Below, piece after piece: positions 6,342 to 13,690 of a stretch of DNA of 64,000 nucleotides. The first letter of the stretch is position 1. Each line of letters begins with the position of its first letter. The translations under genes were made by a program, and so were the position numbers. The notes under the pieces were generated by a model, which was given only the letters and a program-made list of their open reading frames with translations, did not search any database and was not told where the DNA came from. The stretch comes from Zoogloea sp. LCSB751 (GTDB lineage: Bacteria; Pseudomonadota; Gammaproteobacteria; Burkholderiales; Rhodocyclaceae), in NCBI RefSeq assembly GCF_002028455.1, contig NZ_MWUM01000017.1, forward strand, positions 1 through 64,000, in the 5' to 3' direction.

Positions 6342-8207
6342 GTGAATAATCAGGACCCACCCTCCTCCTTCCCGCTCGAGGCCATCCAGCGCTCGTGGGA
6401 ACGTTGCGCGGCCGACGGCCTGCGCCCCACCGAGCGCCTGCCGGCCACCAGCCAGCAAGGCAACCTGTCCGATCGCCTGGAGGCCAACGCCCGGCTGGTG
6501 GCCTATGCCCAGCCGATCATGGAGCACCTGCACCAGCAGATCGCCCATTCCTCGTCTACGATCCTGCTCGCCGACGACTCGGGGGTCATCCTGCGTTCGG
6601 TGGGCGATTCGGACTTCCTGGAGAAGGCGGCCCGCGTGTCCCTCAAACCGGGACATTCCTGGGCCGAGTCGGTGATGGGTACCAATGCCATCGGCACGGC
6701 ACTGGCAGAACAGCGCCCGGTGGCCGTGATGGGGAACCAACACTATCTCGAACGCAACAAGTTCCTCGCCTGCGTCGCGACGCCGATCCATGCGCCCACC
6801 GGCGGCGTCCTCGGCATTCTCGACGTATCGAGCAACCTGCAGATCACCCAGACCCACGCCCAGGCCCTGCTGCAAACCACCGCGGAGATCATCGAGAACC
6901 GCCTGATCGAAACCGTCAGCGATGCAGCGGTGCTGATCCGCTTTCATCACCAGGCCGAGGCACTGGCCTCGCCCCTCGAGGGACTGGCGGTCTTCGACGA
7001 AGCCGGCGCCCTGCTCGCCTGCAACCGCCGCGCTGAACGTCTGCTGGGGCTGGCCGACACCCGGCGGCACGACAAGCCGCCGTTCTGGAACATCTTCGAG
7101 ACCCGCTGGAACGCGGTGCTCGACCACGCCCTGCAGACCAGCGCCCACCCTACCCGCCTGCGCAGCCGCCAGGGCCAGGAATTCGTCGCCCGCATCCTGC
7201 TCACCAACATGCAGCGCATGCGCCCGATCAACGCGCGGGAGATGCAGGCAAGCGCCGCCCCGGCAACGCCGATCGGCCCCACGCTCGACGAACTGGACCT
7301 TGGCGACAAGACCGTCAGCCATGCCATCCGGCGGGCGCGGCGCATCCTCGGGCTGGACATTCCGCTGCTGATCCAGGGCGAAACCGGTTCCGGCAAGGAA
7401 GTCTTTGCCCAGGCCTTCCACACCAGCGGGCCGCGCAGCAACGGCCCCTTCGTGGCAATCAACTGTGCCGCCATCCCGGCCAACCTGATCGAGGCCGAAC
7501 TGTTCGGCTACACGGCCGGCGCCTACACCGGCGCCCGCGACGAAGGGGCGCGTGGCAAGCTGCGCGAGGCCCACCAGGGCACCCTGTTCCTCGACGAAAT
7601 CGGCGACATGCCCCTCAAGCTTCAGGCCGTTCTGCTGCGCGTCCTCGAAACGCGCCGTGTCACGCCGCTCGGCGGTGGCCCGGAAGAAGAGATCGATCTG
7701 TCCCTGGTCTGCGCCAGCCACCGGTCGCTGAAGGCCTTGTGCGAGAGCGGCGACTTCCGCCCCGATCTGTATTTCCGCCTGTCGGCAATGAGCCTGTCCC
7801 TCCCGCCCCTGCGGGAGCGCAGCGACATCGAGGCACTGGCCCGGCGCATCCTGCAGGACGAATCGCCGCAACGGCCGGTACGCCTGTCGGCCACCGCCCT
7901 CGACCTGATCCGCCACCATCCGTGGCCGGGCAACATCCGTCAGTTGAAGAACGCCCTGCGCCTGGCCATGGCCATGCTGGGGCCGGATGAGGACACCCTG
8001 ACGCCCGAGCATCTGCCCCACGACCTGGTGGACGACCCGGACCTGCCGACCCAGCGCCCGGCCGCCCAGAGCCTGCGGGCAGCCGAAGGACGACTGGTGG
8101 AAAGCACCGTGGCCCGCCATAACGGCAACATCTCGGCGGCGGCACGGGAACTCGGCATCACCCGCACGACCCTCTATCGAAAGCTGCGCCAGCTATCGGC
8201 CTCGTGA
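6342..8207 (+). CDS. AcoR-like sigma-54-dependent transcriptional activator with GAYTGA loop
   Basis: A 621-aa enhancer-binding protein, paralogous in plan to the regulator at 932-2962. Domains: RSWERC at about 17-22, GAF sensor (about 55-190), a PAS-like region (about 205-285), AAA+ domain with Walker A GETGSGKE (346-353), and a Fis helix-turn-helix at the C-terminus (AARELGITRTTLYRKL). The sigma-54 contact loop reads GAYTGA (393-398) rather than GAFTGA, a conservative aromatic change. The GTG start at 6342 lacks a strong ribosome site, but no better start is available before the conserved RSWERC segment. It lies divergent from the c-551-like cytochrome. Confidence 0.92.
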   Translation: MNNQDPPSSFPLEAIQRSWERCAADGLRPTERLPATSQQGNLSDRLEANARLVAYAQPIMEHLHQQIAHSSSTILLADDSGVILRSVGDSDFLEKAARVSLKPGHSWAESVMGTNAIGTALAEQRPVAVMGNQHYLERNKFLACVATPIHAPTGGVLGILDVSSNLQITQTHAQALLQTTAEIIENRLIETVSDAAVLIRFHHQAEALASPLEGLAVFDEAGALLACNRRAERLLGLADTRRHDKPPFWNIFETRWNAVLDHALQTSAHPTRLRSRQGQEFVARILLTNMQRMRPINAREMQASAAPATPIGPTLDELDLGDKTVSHAIRRARRILGLDIPLLIQGETGSGKEVFAQAFHTSGPRSNGPFVAINCAAIPANLIEAELFGYTAGAYTGARDEGARGKLREAHQGTLFLDEIGDMPLKLQAVLLRVLETRRVTPLGGGPEEEIDLSLVCASHRSLKALCESGDFRPDLYFRLSAMSLSLPPLRERSDIEALARRILQDESPQRPVRLSATALDLIRHHPWPGNIRQLKNALRLAMAMLGPDEDTLTPEHLPHDLVDDPDLPTQRPAAQSLRAAEGRLVESTVARHNGNISAAARELGITRTTLYRKLRQLSAS

Positions 8208-8260
8208 TCCGCAACGGCCCGGCGTGGGATACTCGGGCTTTGCCAGCCTTGACCAACGCC

Positions 8261-8650
8261 GTGCCCTTCACCCATACCACCCTGTCGCGCCTGGCTGCCG
8301 GCCTGTGCCTGAGCGCCAGCCTGGCGGCCTGCTCGCCGGCTCCCAGCCCGCTCCCCGACCAACTCGGAGCCGAGTTCCAGCCCGGCATGTCCCTCGACGA
8401 TGCCCGCCGGCGGCTCGCCGCCCATGGCACCACCTTCTCGGAGAAAAGCAGCACCGAGTGCCTGGCCCTCGTCGAGCGCAGCCCCAATGTGTCCCAGCTC
8501 CCCCCCCAGGGCGGCCCCTGCGTGTTCGGCAAGATCCCCCTCTCCCGCAGCTGGTATGGCGGCAAGAGCGATGTGATACTGCAGCTGGTTTTCAGCGCCG
8601 ACGGCCGGCTCGCCGACGGGCACTTCGAGCAGATCGACAGCCTGCTGTAA
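8261..8650 (+). CDS. Small putative lipoprotein, function unknown
   Basis: A 129-aa protein of no recognised family. It starts with a lipoprotein-type signal, RLAAGLCLSASLAACS, with lipobox LAAC placing the lipidated Cys at about residue 25. The mature part is soluble and has two further Cys residues (TECLALVE and GGPCVFGK), possibly a disulfide. GTG 8261 is preferred for signal length; TTG 8249 or GTG 8204 (which would overlap the upstream stop) are alternatives and none has a clear ribosome site. It follows the sigma-54 regulator closely and may be co-transcribed. Confidence 0.6.
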   Translation: MPFTHTTLSRLAAGLCLSASLAACSPAPSPLPDQLGAEFQPGMSLDDARRRLAAHGTTFSEKSSTECLALVERSPNVSQLPPQGGPCVFGKIPLSRSWYGGKSDVILQLVFSADGRLADGHFEQIDSLL

Positions 8651-8667
8651 GACCAACCCAGAAATGC

Positions 8668-8698
8668 GAACCCCGGACGGGGGGGACGTCCGGGGTTC
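8668..8698. terminator. Bidirectional hairpin between convergent genes
   Basis: GAACCCCGGACG and CGTCCGGGGTTC form a perfect 12-bp stem with a G-rich 7-nt loop. It sits between the lipoprotein gene (+) and the cytochrome gene (-). No long T tract follows on either strand. Confidence 0.65.
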
Positions 8699-8742
8699 TC
8701 GGTACAGCATCCTTCACGGCCGCAGCCGTGCGTGCCCCCGGC

Positions 8743-9123
8743 TTACTTGGGTGCCAGGGTCAGGATCCACTTCACCAATTTCTTGGCGTCGGCTTCCTTG
8801 ATGGCAACCTTGTTGGGCGGCATGGCCAGGCCACTGACCTTGTCCTTCCAGTGGCTGCCGTACGGGTTGGAGCCCTCCAGTACCACACGGGTCAGGAAGG
8901 TGTCGGCGCCCGGCTTGCCCTTGTAGGCCTTGGCCACGTCCTGCCAGGCCGGGCCGATGGGGGCCATGCCGTTCGGTCCGGGGGTACCGGACTCGATGGC
9001 GTGACAGGTCAGGCAGCCGCTCTTGCTGGCCAGCGCCTTCATGTCCTCATCCACCGCGGCATTGGCAGCCGTGGCAACCAGGGCCAGGCCCGCCAGCAGC
9101 GCCGTCTTGCGTAAGGCGTTCAT
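8743..9123 (-). CDS. Periplasmic monohaem c-type cytochrome
   Basis: A 126-aa cytochrome: signal peptide to about residue 23 (ATAANAAV), haem motif CLTCH at 37-41, IGPAWQDVAKAYKG in the second helix and axial Met101 in GLAMPPN. It is of the same broad class as the 104-aa cytochrome at 5615-5929 but has an insertion around residues 45-55 and 85-95. AAGGAG lies 8 bp before the ATG. It is downstream of the histidine kinase gene on the same strand but separated by a strong hairpin (9183-9213), so it is probably transcribed alone. Likely another electron carrier for periplasmic oxidation. Confidence 0.87.
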   Translation of the reverse strand: MNALRKTALLAGLALVATAANAAVDEDMKALASKSGCLTCHAIESGTPGPNGMAPIGPAWQDVAKAYKGKPGADTFLTRVVLEGSNPYGSHWKDKVSGLAMPPNKVAIKEADAKKLVKWILTLAPK

Positions 9124-9182
9124 CTTGTTTCTCCTTGGCTAAAAAAGTCTTCACGCCACCCGTTCGGCGGCCTGAAAACATC

Positions 9183-9213
9183 GCCCGCATCCGCCGGCTG
9201 GCGGATCGCGGGC
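9183..9213 (-). terminator. Hairpin downstream of the histidine kinase gene
   Basis: GCCCGC-ATCCGCC pairs with GGCGGAT-C-GCGGGC (13 bp with one bulged base, loop GGCT). It lies between the kinase stop codon (9248) and the cytochrome start (9123) on the minus strand. A T tract is absent, so it may be a processing or attenuation structure. Confidence 0.5.
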
Positions 9214-9247
9214 AGAATCCCGGAATGGTTTCGGGAAAACATTGGCC

Positions 9248-10543
9248 TCAGCCCTGGGACAGCGGCAAAGGCAAACTGAGACGGACCTGCAGACCGCCGC
9301 CCGGAGCGTCGGTCAGCCAACACTTACCGCCGGCCATCTCGGCACGCTCGCGCATGCCCAGCAAGCCGCCGCGGGAACGCGGCACCACATCCTCGACCTT
9401 GCCGACTCCGTTGTCTGCGACGGTCAGCTCCAGCGCCTGTCCGCGGGTCTGCAAGGACAGACGCACGCGACTCGCCACGCTGTGGCGCAGCACATTGGTC
9501 AGGGCTTCCTGCAGCGTGCGATAGAGTGCAAGGCCGGCATTGGGTGGCAGCGGTGGCAAGGACGGCGGGAACTCGGCCTCGATGCCGATCTCCGGTACCC
9601 GACCGCGCCAGCCACGGACCAGGTCATTCAGGGCGTCGACCATCTGCAGGCCTTCGAGACCGTGAGGGCGCAACTGCGACAGCAGGTTGCGCACCTGGGC
9701 CAGCATCCCGTTGGTCTGCGTACGGATGTCGCCGGCAATGCTTGCCAACTGCGCAGCTTCGGCCCGACCGGCCTGGCGTTGGATGTAGGCCGCCGACACG
9801 TTGACGGCGGTCAGCGCCTGGCCGAGTTCATCGTGCAGCTCGCGGGCCAGTTCCCGACGCTCGCTTTCCTGCAGTTCAAGCAGTTGCCGCGCGAGCAACT
9901 GGCGGGCCGCCCGCGATTCAGCCAGCTCGCCGGACAGGGTCTCGATGGCCTGGGCGATACTGGCGAACTCCTTCAGCTGGAAGGGCGGCAGACGAACCTG
10001 ATCCTCTCCGCGTCCGAGCCGGGCCAGGCCCTGTTCGAGCAGGCGGACCGGCTTCAGCGCCCGATGAGCCGCCACCCACGCCACGACCGCCATGCCCAGG
10101 CAGAACACGACCAGCGTCAGCATGTTGCGCACACCGTCGCGCAGCACTTCATGGATTTCGGCGCGGGGGTCGGCACGGATCACCAGCATCTCGTCGCCCA
10201 GCGGAATGCGGCGTTCATGGATCACACGCCCATCGAGCAGATAATCGGCAAGGGTCGCCAGCAGCCCCGACGGCGCAGGCGCTGCACCCTGCTCCAAATT
10301 GGAGCGCTCCACGGACACCGCAACGTGTCGCAACTGACCACCTGCCAGCAACGCACGCAGTTCGGCCGCCCGGTGTTCCGGCACGCTGCCAACGGCCAGA
10401 ATCACATCCGCCAGGCGGGTGGAGGCCTCCATTTCCTCGGCCACATCCTGCTGCAGGGCCAGCCCGACCCATGCCACGGCAGCCACCGACAAAGCCAGCG
10501 CAAAGCCCAGCACATAGCCGAAAAGTCTCCAGCGCAAATCCAT
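9248..10543 (-). CDS. NarX-type membrane sensor histidine kinase, orphan
   Basis: A 431-aa sensor kinase with an N-terminal membrane helix (about 8-30), a periplasmic sensor loop (about 31-137), a second helix (about 140-160), a HAMP-like linker, and a HisKA_3 domain with phospho-acceptor His237 in ERRELARELHDELGQ. The HATPase domain follows, with EALTNVLRHS as N box, DNGVG as G1 box and GLLGMRERAEMAGG near the end. This class usually phosphorylates LuxR/NarL-type regulators, as the PedS/ExaD kinases do in PQQ-ethanol oxidation, but no response regulator gene is adjacent. ATG 10543 has AAGGAG 7 bp upstream; an earlier open frame to 10630 lacks one. Confidence 0.9.
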   Translation of the reverse strand: MDLRWRLFGYVLGFALALSVAAVAWVGLALQQDVAEEMEASTRLADVILAVGSVPEHRAAELRALLAGGQLRHVAVSVERSNLEQGAAPAPSGLLATLADYLLDGRVIHERRIPLGDEMLVIRADPRAEIHEVLRDGVRNMLTLVVFCLGMAVVAWVAAHRALKPVRLLEQGLARLGRGEDQVRLPPFQLKEFASIAQAIETLSGELAESRAARQLLARQLLELQESERRELARELHDELGQALTAVNVSAAYIQRQAGRAEAAQLASIAGDIRTQTNGMLAQVRNLLSQLRPHGLEGLQMVDALNDLVRGWRGRVPEIGIEAEFPPSLPPLPPNAGLALYRTLQEALTNVLRHSVASRVRLSLQTRGQALELTVADNGVGKVEDVVPRSRGGLLGMRERAEMAGGKCWLTDAPGGGLQVRLSLPLPLSQG

Positions 10544-10678
10544 TTGCGTCTCCTTATATTCCCTTTGGGGTAGGAAACAGCAAGGCATGTGCCAGTTGCA
10601 GCCGGTAACAGGGGCCTGCCACACAGGCATGAGGGATCGGCGATAATCGTACCCCCTTCGGCCCCGTACACCCCGCCT

Positions 10679-11209
10679 TTGTCCCGCCTAGCCATCCGCC
10701 CCGCCCTGAGCGGCGACCTGGACGCCATCCTGCAGATCCAGGCGCGCTGCTACACGGCCATCGTTCCCGAATCACCCCGCTCGATGGGCGCCAAGCTGGC
10801 CGCCGCGCCGCACACCTGTTTCGTCGCCGGCCCGGCCGGCGGTCCGCCGGTCGCCTACCTGCTGGCGCTGCCGTGGCGCTTCGACGATCCACCGCATCTG
10901 GACGCCCAGACCTGCCAAGCGCCGGCCGATGCCGACACGCTCTACCTGCACGATCTGGCGGTGGCGCCCGAAGCCCGGGGCAGCGGTGCTGCCGGCGCGC
11001 TGGTCGACGCCTTCATGACAGCCCTGTCCGCCAGCGGCATCGGGCGCGCCAGCCTGATCGCCATCCAGGGCTCGGCCGGTTGGTGGGCACGTCACGGTTT
11101 CGAACCGGTCGCGACCACCGCGGCGCTGGCACAGCGCCTGGCAGGCTACGGGCCTGACGCCCGTTACATGAGCCTGCTCTCACCCGTCACGCCGCACCCC
11201 CGACCCTAA
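10679..11209 (+). CDS. GNAT-family N-acetyltransferase
   Basis: A predicted acyl-CoA-dependent N-acetyltransferase. The fold starts at LAIRPALSGDLDAILQIQ, and the acetyl-CoA-binding motif A is recognisable as LYLHDLAVAPEARGSGAAG, followed by ASLIAIQGSAGWWARHGFEPV near the C-terminus, as in small GNAT enzymes. The substrate cannot be told. The start is uncertain: TTG 10679 gives a protein of 176 aa starting just before the domain, while GTG 10589 would add 30 residues without similarity. It is divergent from the histidine kinase and lies just upstream of the cis/trans isomerase gene (21 bp gap), perhaps as one unit. Confidence 0.8.
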   Translation: MSRLAIRPALSGDLDAILQIQARCYTAIVPESPRSMGAKLAAAPHTCFVAGPAGGPPVAYLLALPWRFDDPPHLDAQTCQAPADADTLYLHDLAVAPEARGSGAAGALVDAFMTALSASGIGRASLIAIQGSAGWWARHGFEPVATTAALAQRLAGYGPDARYMSLLSPVTPHPRP

Positions 11210-11230
11210 CCCGATCCGAGTTCCCCACCG

Positions 11231-13585
11231 ATGCCTCCGAAGCCCATGCGCGCCGTCTTCGGCCTTGCCCTGCTGGTCCTCGCCGGCTGCACCACCGTCG
11301 TCGCCAAAGTCCAGCTGGACTACGAACTGGGCCGTCCGGACCCGGCCCGCTACGACGCACCTCCTGCCCCCCTCGCGCCGGCCCCCGACTACTGGCAGCA
11401 GGTCCGTCCGATCCTGGACCGCCGCTGCGTGAGCTGCCACGCCTGCTATGACGCCCCCTGCCAGCTCAAGCTGACCCGCTACGACGGCCTGACCCGCGGC
11501 GCCAACCCGGACCCGGTGTACGCCGGCACCCGCCTGCTGGCAGCCAGCCCGACACGGCTTGGCTTCGACGCCCACAGCACCGTGGAATGGCGCGCCAAGG
11601 GCTTCCATCCCGTCCTCAACGAACGCGCCGCCACACCAATGGCCAACCGCGATGCCAGCGTGCTGTACCGCATCCTGGCCCTCAAGCAGCAGCATCCTGG
11701 CCCGACTGCCGGAGCACTACCGGATGAGCGCTTCGACTTCGCCCTCGACCGCAGCCAGAGCTGCGCCAAGGTCGAGAGCATGGACAGCTTCGTCGCCGAG
11801 CATCCCGAGTGGGGCATGCCCTACGGCCTGCCGGCCCTCAGCCAGCAGGACCACGACATCCTCGCCCGCTGGATCGAGGCCGGCGCCCCCTACACGCCGC
11901 GCCCGGCGCCGCTGGCAGCAGTGCAGGCCAGCGTCGCCGAATGGGAGCGCCTGCTCAACGGCGACACGCTGCGCGACCAGCTGGCCGCCCGCTACATCTA
12001 CGAACACTGGTACGTCGGCCAGCTGTATTTCGACGAGCAGCCGGACTACCGCTTCGAGCTGGTCCGCAGCCGCACGCCCCCCGGCCAGCCCATCGACGTG
12101 ATCGCCACCCGTCGCCCCTACGACCCACCGGGCGTCGAGCGGGTGTATTACCGCCTGCGCCCGCTGGAAGAAACCCTGGTCGCCAAGACCCACATGCCGC
12201 TGGCCCTCGATCCGGCGCGCATGGGCCGCCTGCGCAAGTGGTTCTTCGATGCGCCGATCGCCGTGGCCCAGTTACCCGACTACTCGCCCAGGACCGCGAC
12301 GAACCCCTTCGCCGCTTTCCGCGCCTTGCCGGTGGATGCCCGCTACCGCCTCATGCTCGACGACGCCCAGTTCACGCTGACCGGCTTCATGAAAGGCCCG
12401 GTGTGCCGCGGCCAGGTCGCCCTCAACGTCATCACCGACCACTTCTGGGTGCTGTTCTATTCGCCGGAGAGTGAAGCCAATCACCAGATCCAGGGCCTCC
12501 TCGATGCCACCCAGCCGAATCTGCGCCTGCCCGCCGAGGACGACAGCAGCACTGGCATCCTGGCCTGGCGCCGCTACGCCCAGGCCGAAAAGGCCTACCT
12601 GCGCACCAAGGCCGACTTCATGGCGCGCGGTGCACGACTCCCGCCACGCCTGGCCGAGCTGTGGAACGGCGACGGACACAATCCGACCGCCGGCCTGACG
12701 GTATTCCGCCACTTCGACAGCGCCTCGGTGGTCCGCGGTCTGGCCGGCGAACGGCCGCAGACCGCGATGTTGCTCGGCTACCCGCTGCTCGAGCGGATGC
12801 ACTACCTGCTGGTCGCCGGCTTCGACGTCTATGGCAACACCAGCCACCAACTGGCAACCCGGCTCTACATGGATTTCCTGCGCATGGAAGGGGAAGAGAA
12901 CTTCCTGACCCTGCTGCCTCTGAAGGATCGTCAGAAGGTGCTCGACCACTGGTACCGCGGTCGCCCCGAACGCATCCGGGATTTCGCCGACGCCGCCACC
13001 TACTACCCAGGCGAAACAGGAATGCGCTACCGCAGTGCCGACACCCTCGGCGAGCTGTACCGCAACGTCGCCCAATACCTGCGCCCGGTGCGGGAAAAGC
13101 AAATCGACCTGGTGGCGAACGGCTTCAACGCCGAGCAGCGCGCCCAGCTGCGCGCCCTCGACAAGGTAACCGGACGTCCCGCATCCCTGCTGCCCGAGCA
13201 CAGTCTGGTGGTCCTGACCAACCCGGACGGCTCGATCCACGTGGTGTCGGTGCTGCGCAACAGCGCCCACAGCAACGTGGCCGAGCTGTTCCGCGAGGAC
13301 ACCCGCCGCCTGCCCGACGAAGACAGCCTGAGCGTCCTCGATGGCATCGTCGGCGCCTACCCCAACACGATCTTCCAGCTCGACGCCGACGAGCTGCCGC
13401 GCTTCGTGCGGGCGGTGCAGACCCTCGCCGGCGACGCCGACGTACAGCGCCTCACCCAACGCTTCGCGATCCGCCGTACCGACTCGCGTTTCTGGGCGGT
13501 GAGCGATGCCATCCATGCCCACTGGCGTCAGATTGCGCCGCGGGAAGCGGCGATCCTCGATTACAGCCGGCTCGAGAACCGTTGA
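11231..13585 (+). CDS. cti: Fatty-acid cis/trans isomerase (haem protein)
   Basis: A 784-aa protein of the Cti family, which converts cis-unsaturated phospholipid acyl chains to trans in the periplasm as a fast response to solvents and heat. The covalent haem motif CVSCH is at 66-70 in the conserved WQQVRPILDRRCVSCHAC segment; length and the conserved SFVAEHPEWGMPYGLPALS region match the family. The N-terminus reads as a lipoprotein signal (LVLAGC, Cys20), whereas the studied Pseudomonas enzymes have an ordinary cleaved signal, so this one may be membrane-anchored. The ATG at 11231 is preceded by ccgagttcccc, a weak ribosome site. Confidence 0.93.
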   Translation: MPPKPMRAVFGLALLVLAGCTTVVAKVQLDYELGRPDPARYDAPPAPLAPAPDYWQQVRPILDRRCVSCHACYDAPCQLKLTRYDGLTRGANPDPVYAGTRLLAASPTRLGFDAHSTVEWRAKGFHPVLNERAATPMANRDASVLYRILALKQQHPGPTAGALPDERFDFALDRSQSCAKVESMDSFVAEHPEWGMPYGLPALSQQDHDILARWIEAGAPYTPRPAPLAAVQASVAEWERLLNGDTLRDQLAARYIYEHWYVGQLYFDEQPDYRFELVRSRTPPGQPIDVIATRRPYDPPGVERVYYRLRPLEETLVAKTHMPLALDPARMGRLRKWFFDAPIAVAQLPDYSPRTATNPFAAFRALPVDARYRLMLDDAQFTLTGFMKGPVCRGQVALNVITDHFWVLFYSPESEANHQIQGLLDATQPNLRLPAEDDSSTGILAWRRYAQAEKAYLRTKADFMARGARLPPRLAELWNGDGHNPTAGLTVFRHFDSASVVRGLAGERPQTAMLLGYPLLERMHYLLVAGFDVYGNTSHQLATRLYMDFLRMEGEENFLTLLPLKDRQKVLDHWYRGRPERIRDFADAATYYPGETGMRYRSADTLGELYRNVAQYLRPVREKQIDLVANGFNAEQRAQLRALDKVTGRPASLLPEHSLVVLTNPDGSIHVVSVLRNSAHSNVAELFREDTRRLPDEDSLSVLDGIVGAYPNTIFQLDADELPRFVRAVQTLAGDADVQRLTQRFAIRRTDSRFWAVSDAIHAHWRQIAPREAAILDYSRLENR

Positions 13586-13607
13586 TCCCGGGGCGTCCAT
13601 TCATTAC

Positions 13608-13626
13608 AATAATGAGAACCATTATC
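13608..13626 (+). promoter_or_regulatory. Fur box upstream of the siderophore receptor
   Basis: The 19 bp AATAATGAGAACCATTATC match the classical Fur consensus at 16 of 19 positions. It lies 65 bp upstream of the receptor ATG and 23 bp after the cti stop, so the receptor/PepSY pair is expected to be iron-repressed. Confidence 0.85.
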
Positions 13627-13690
13627 AAATAGCCAGCCACCGAGGCATGTTCCTAGGCAGCCAGCAAGCGACCCGTGCCCAGGAGCCTCC

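Noticed and set aside
10289-10305. CTGCTCCA-N3-TGGAGC dyad inside the histidine kinase gene as a firm operator
   Set aside because: It lies in coding sequence about 240 bp after the start and could be chance; it is mentioned only as support, not annotated as a site.
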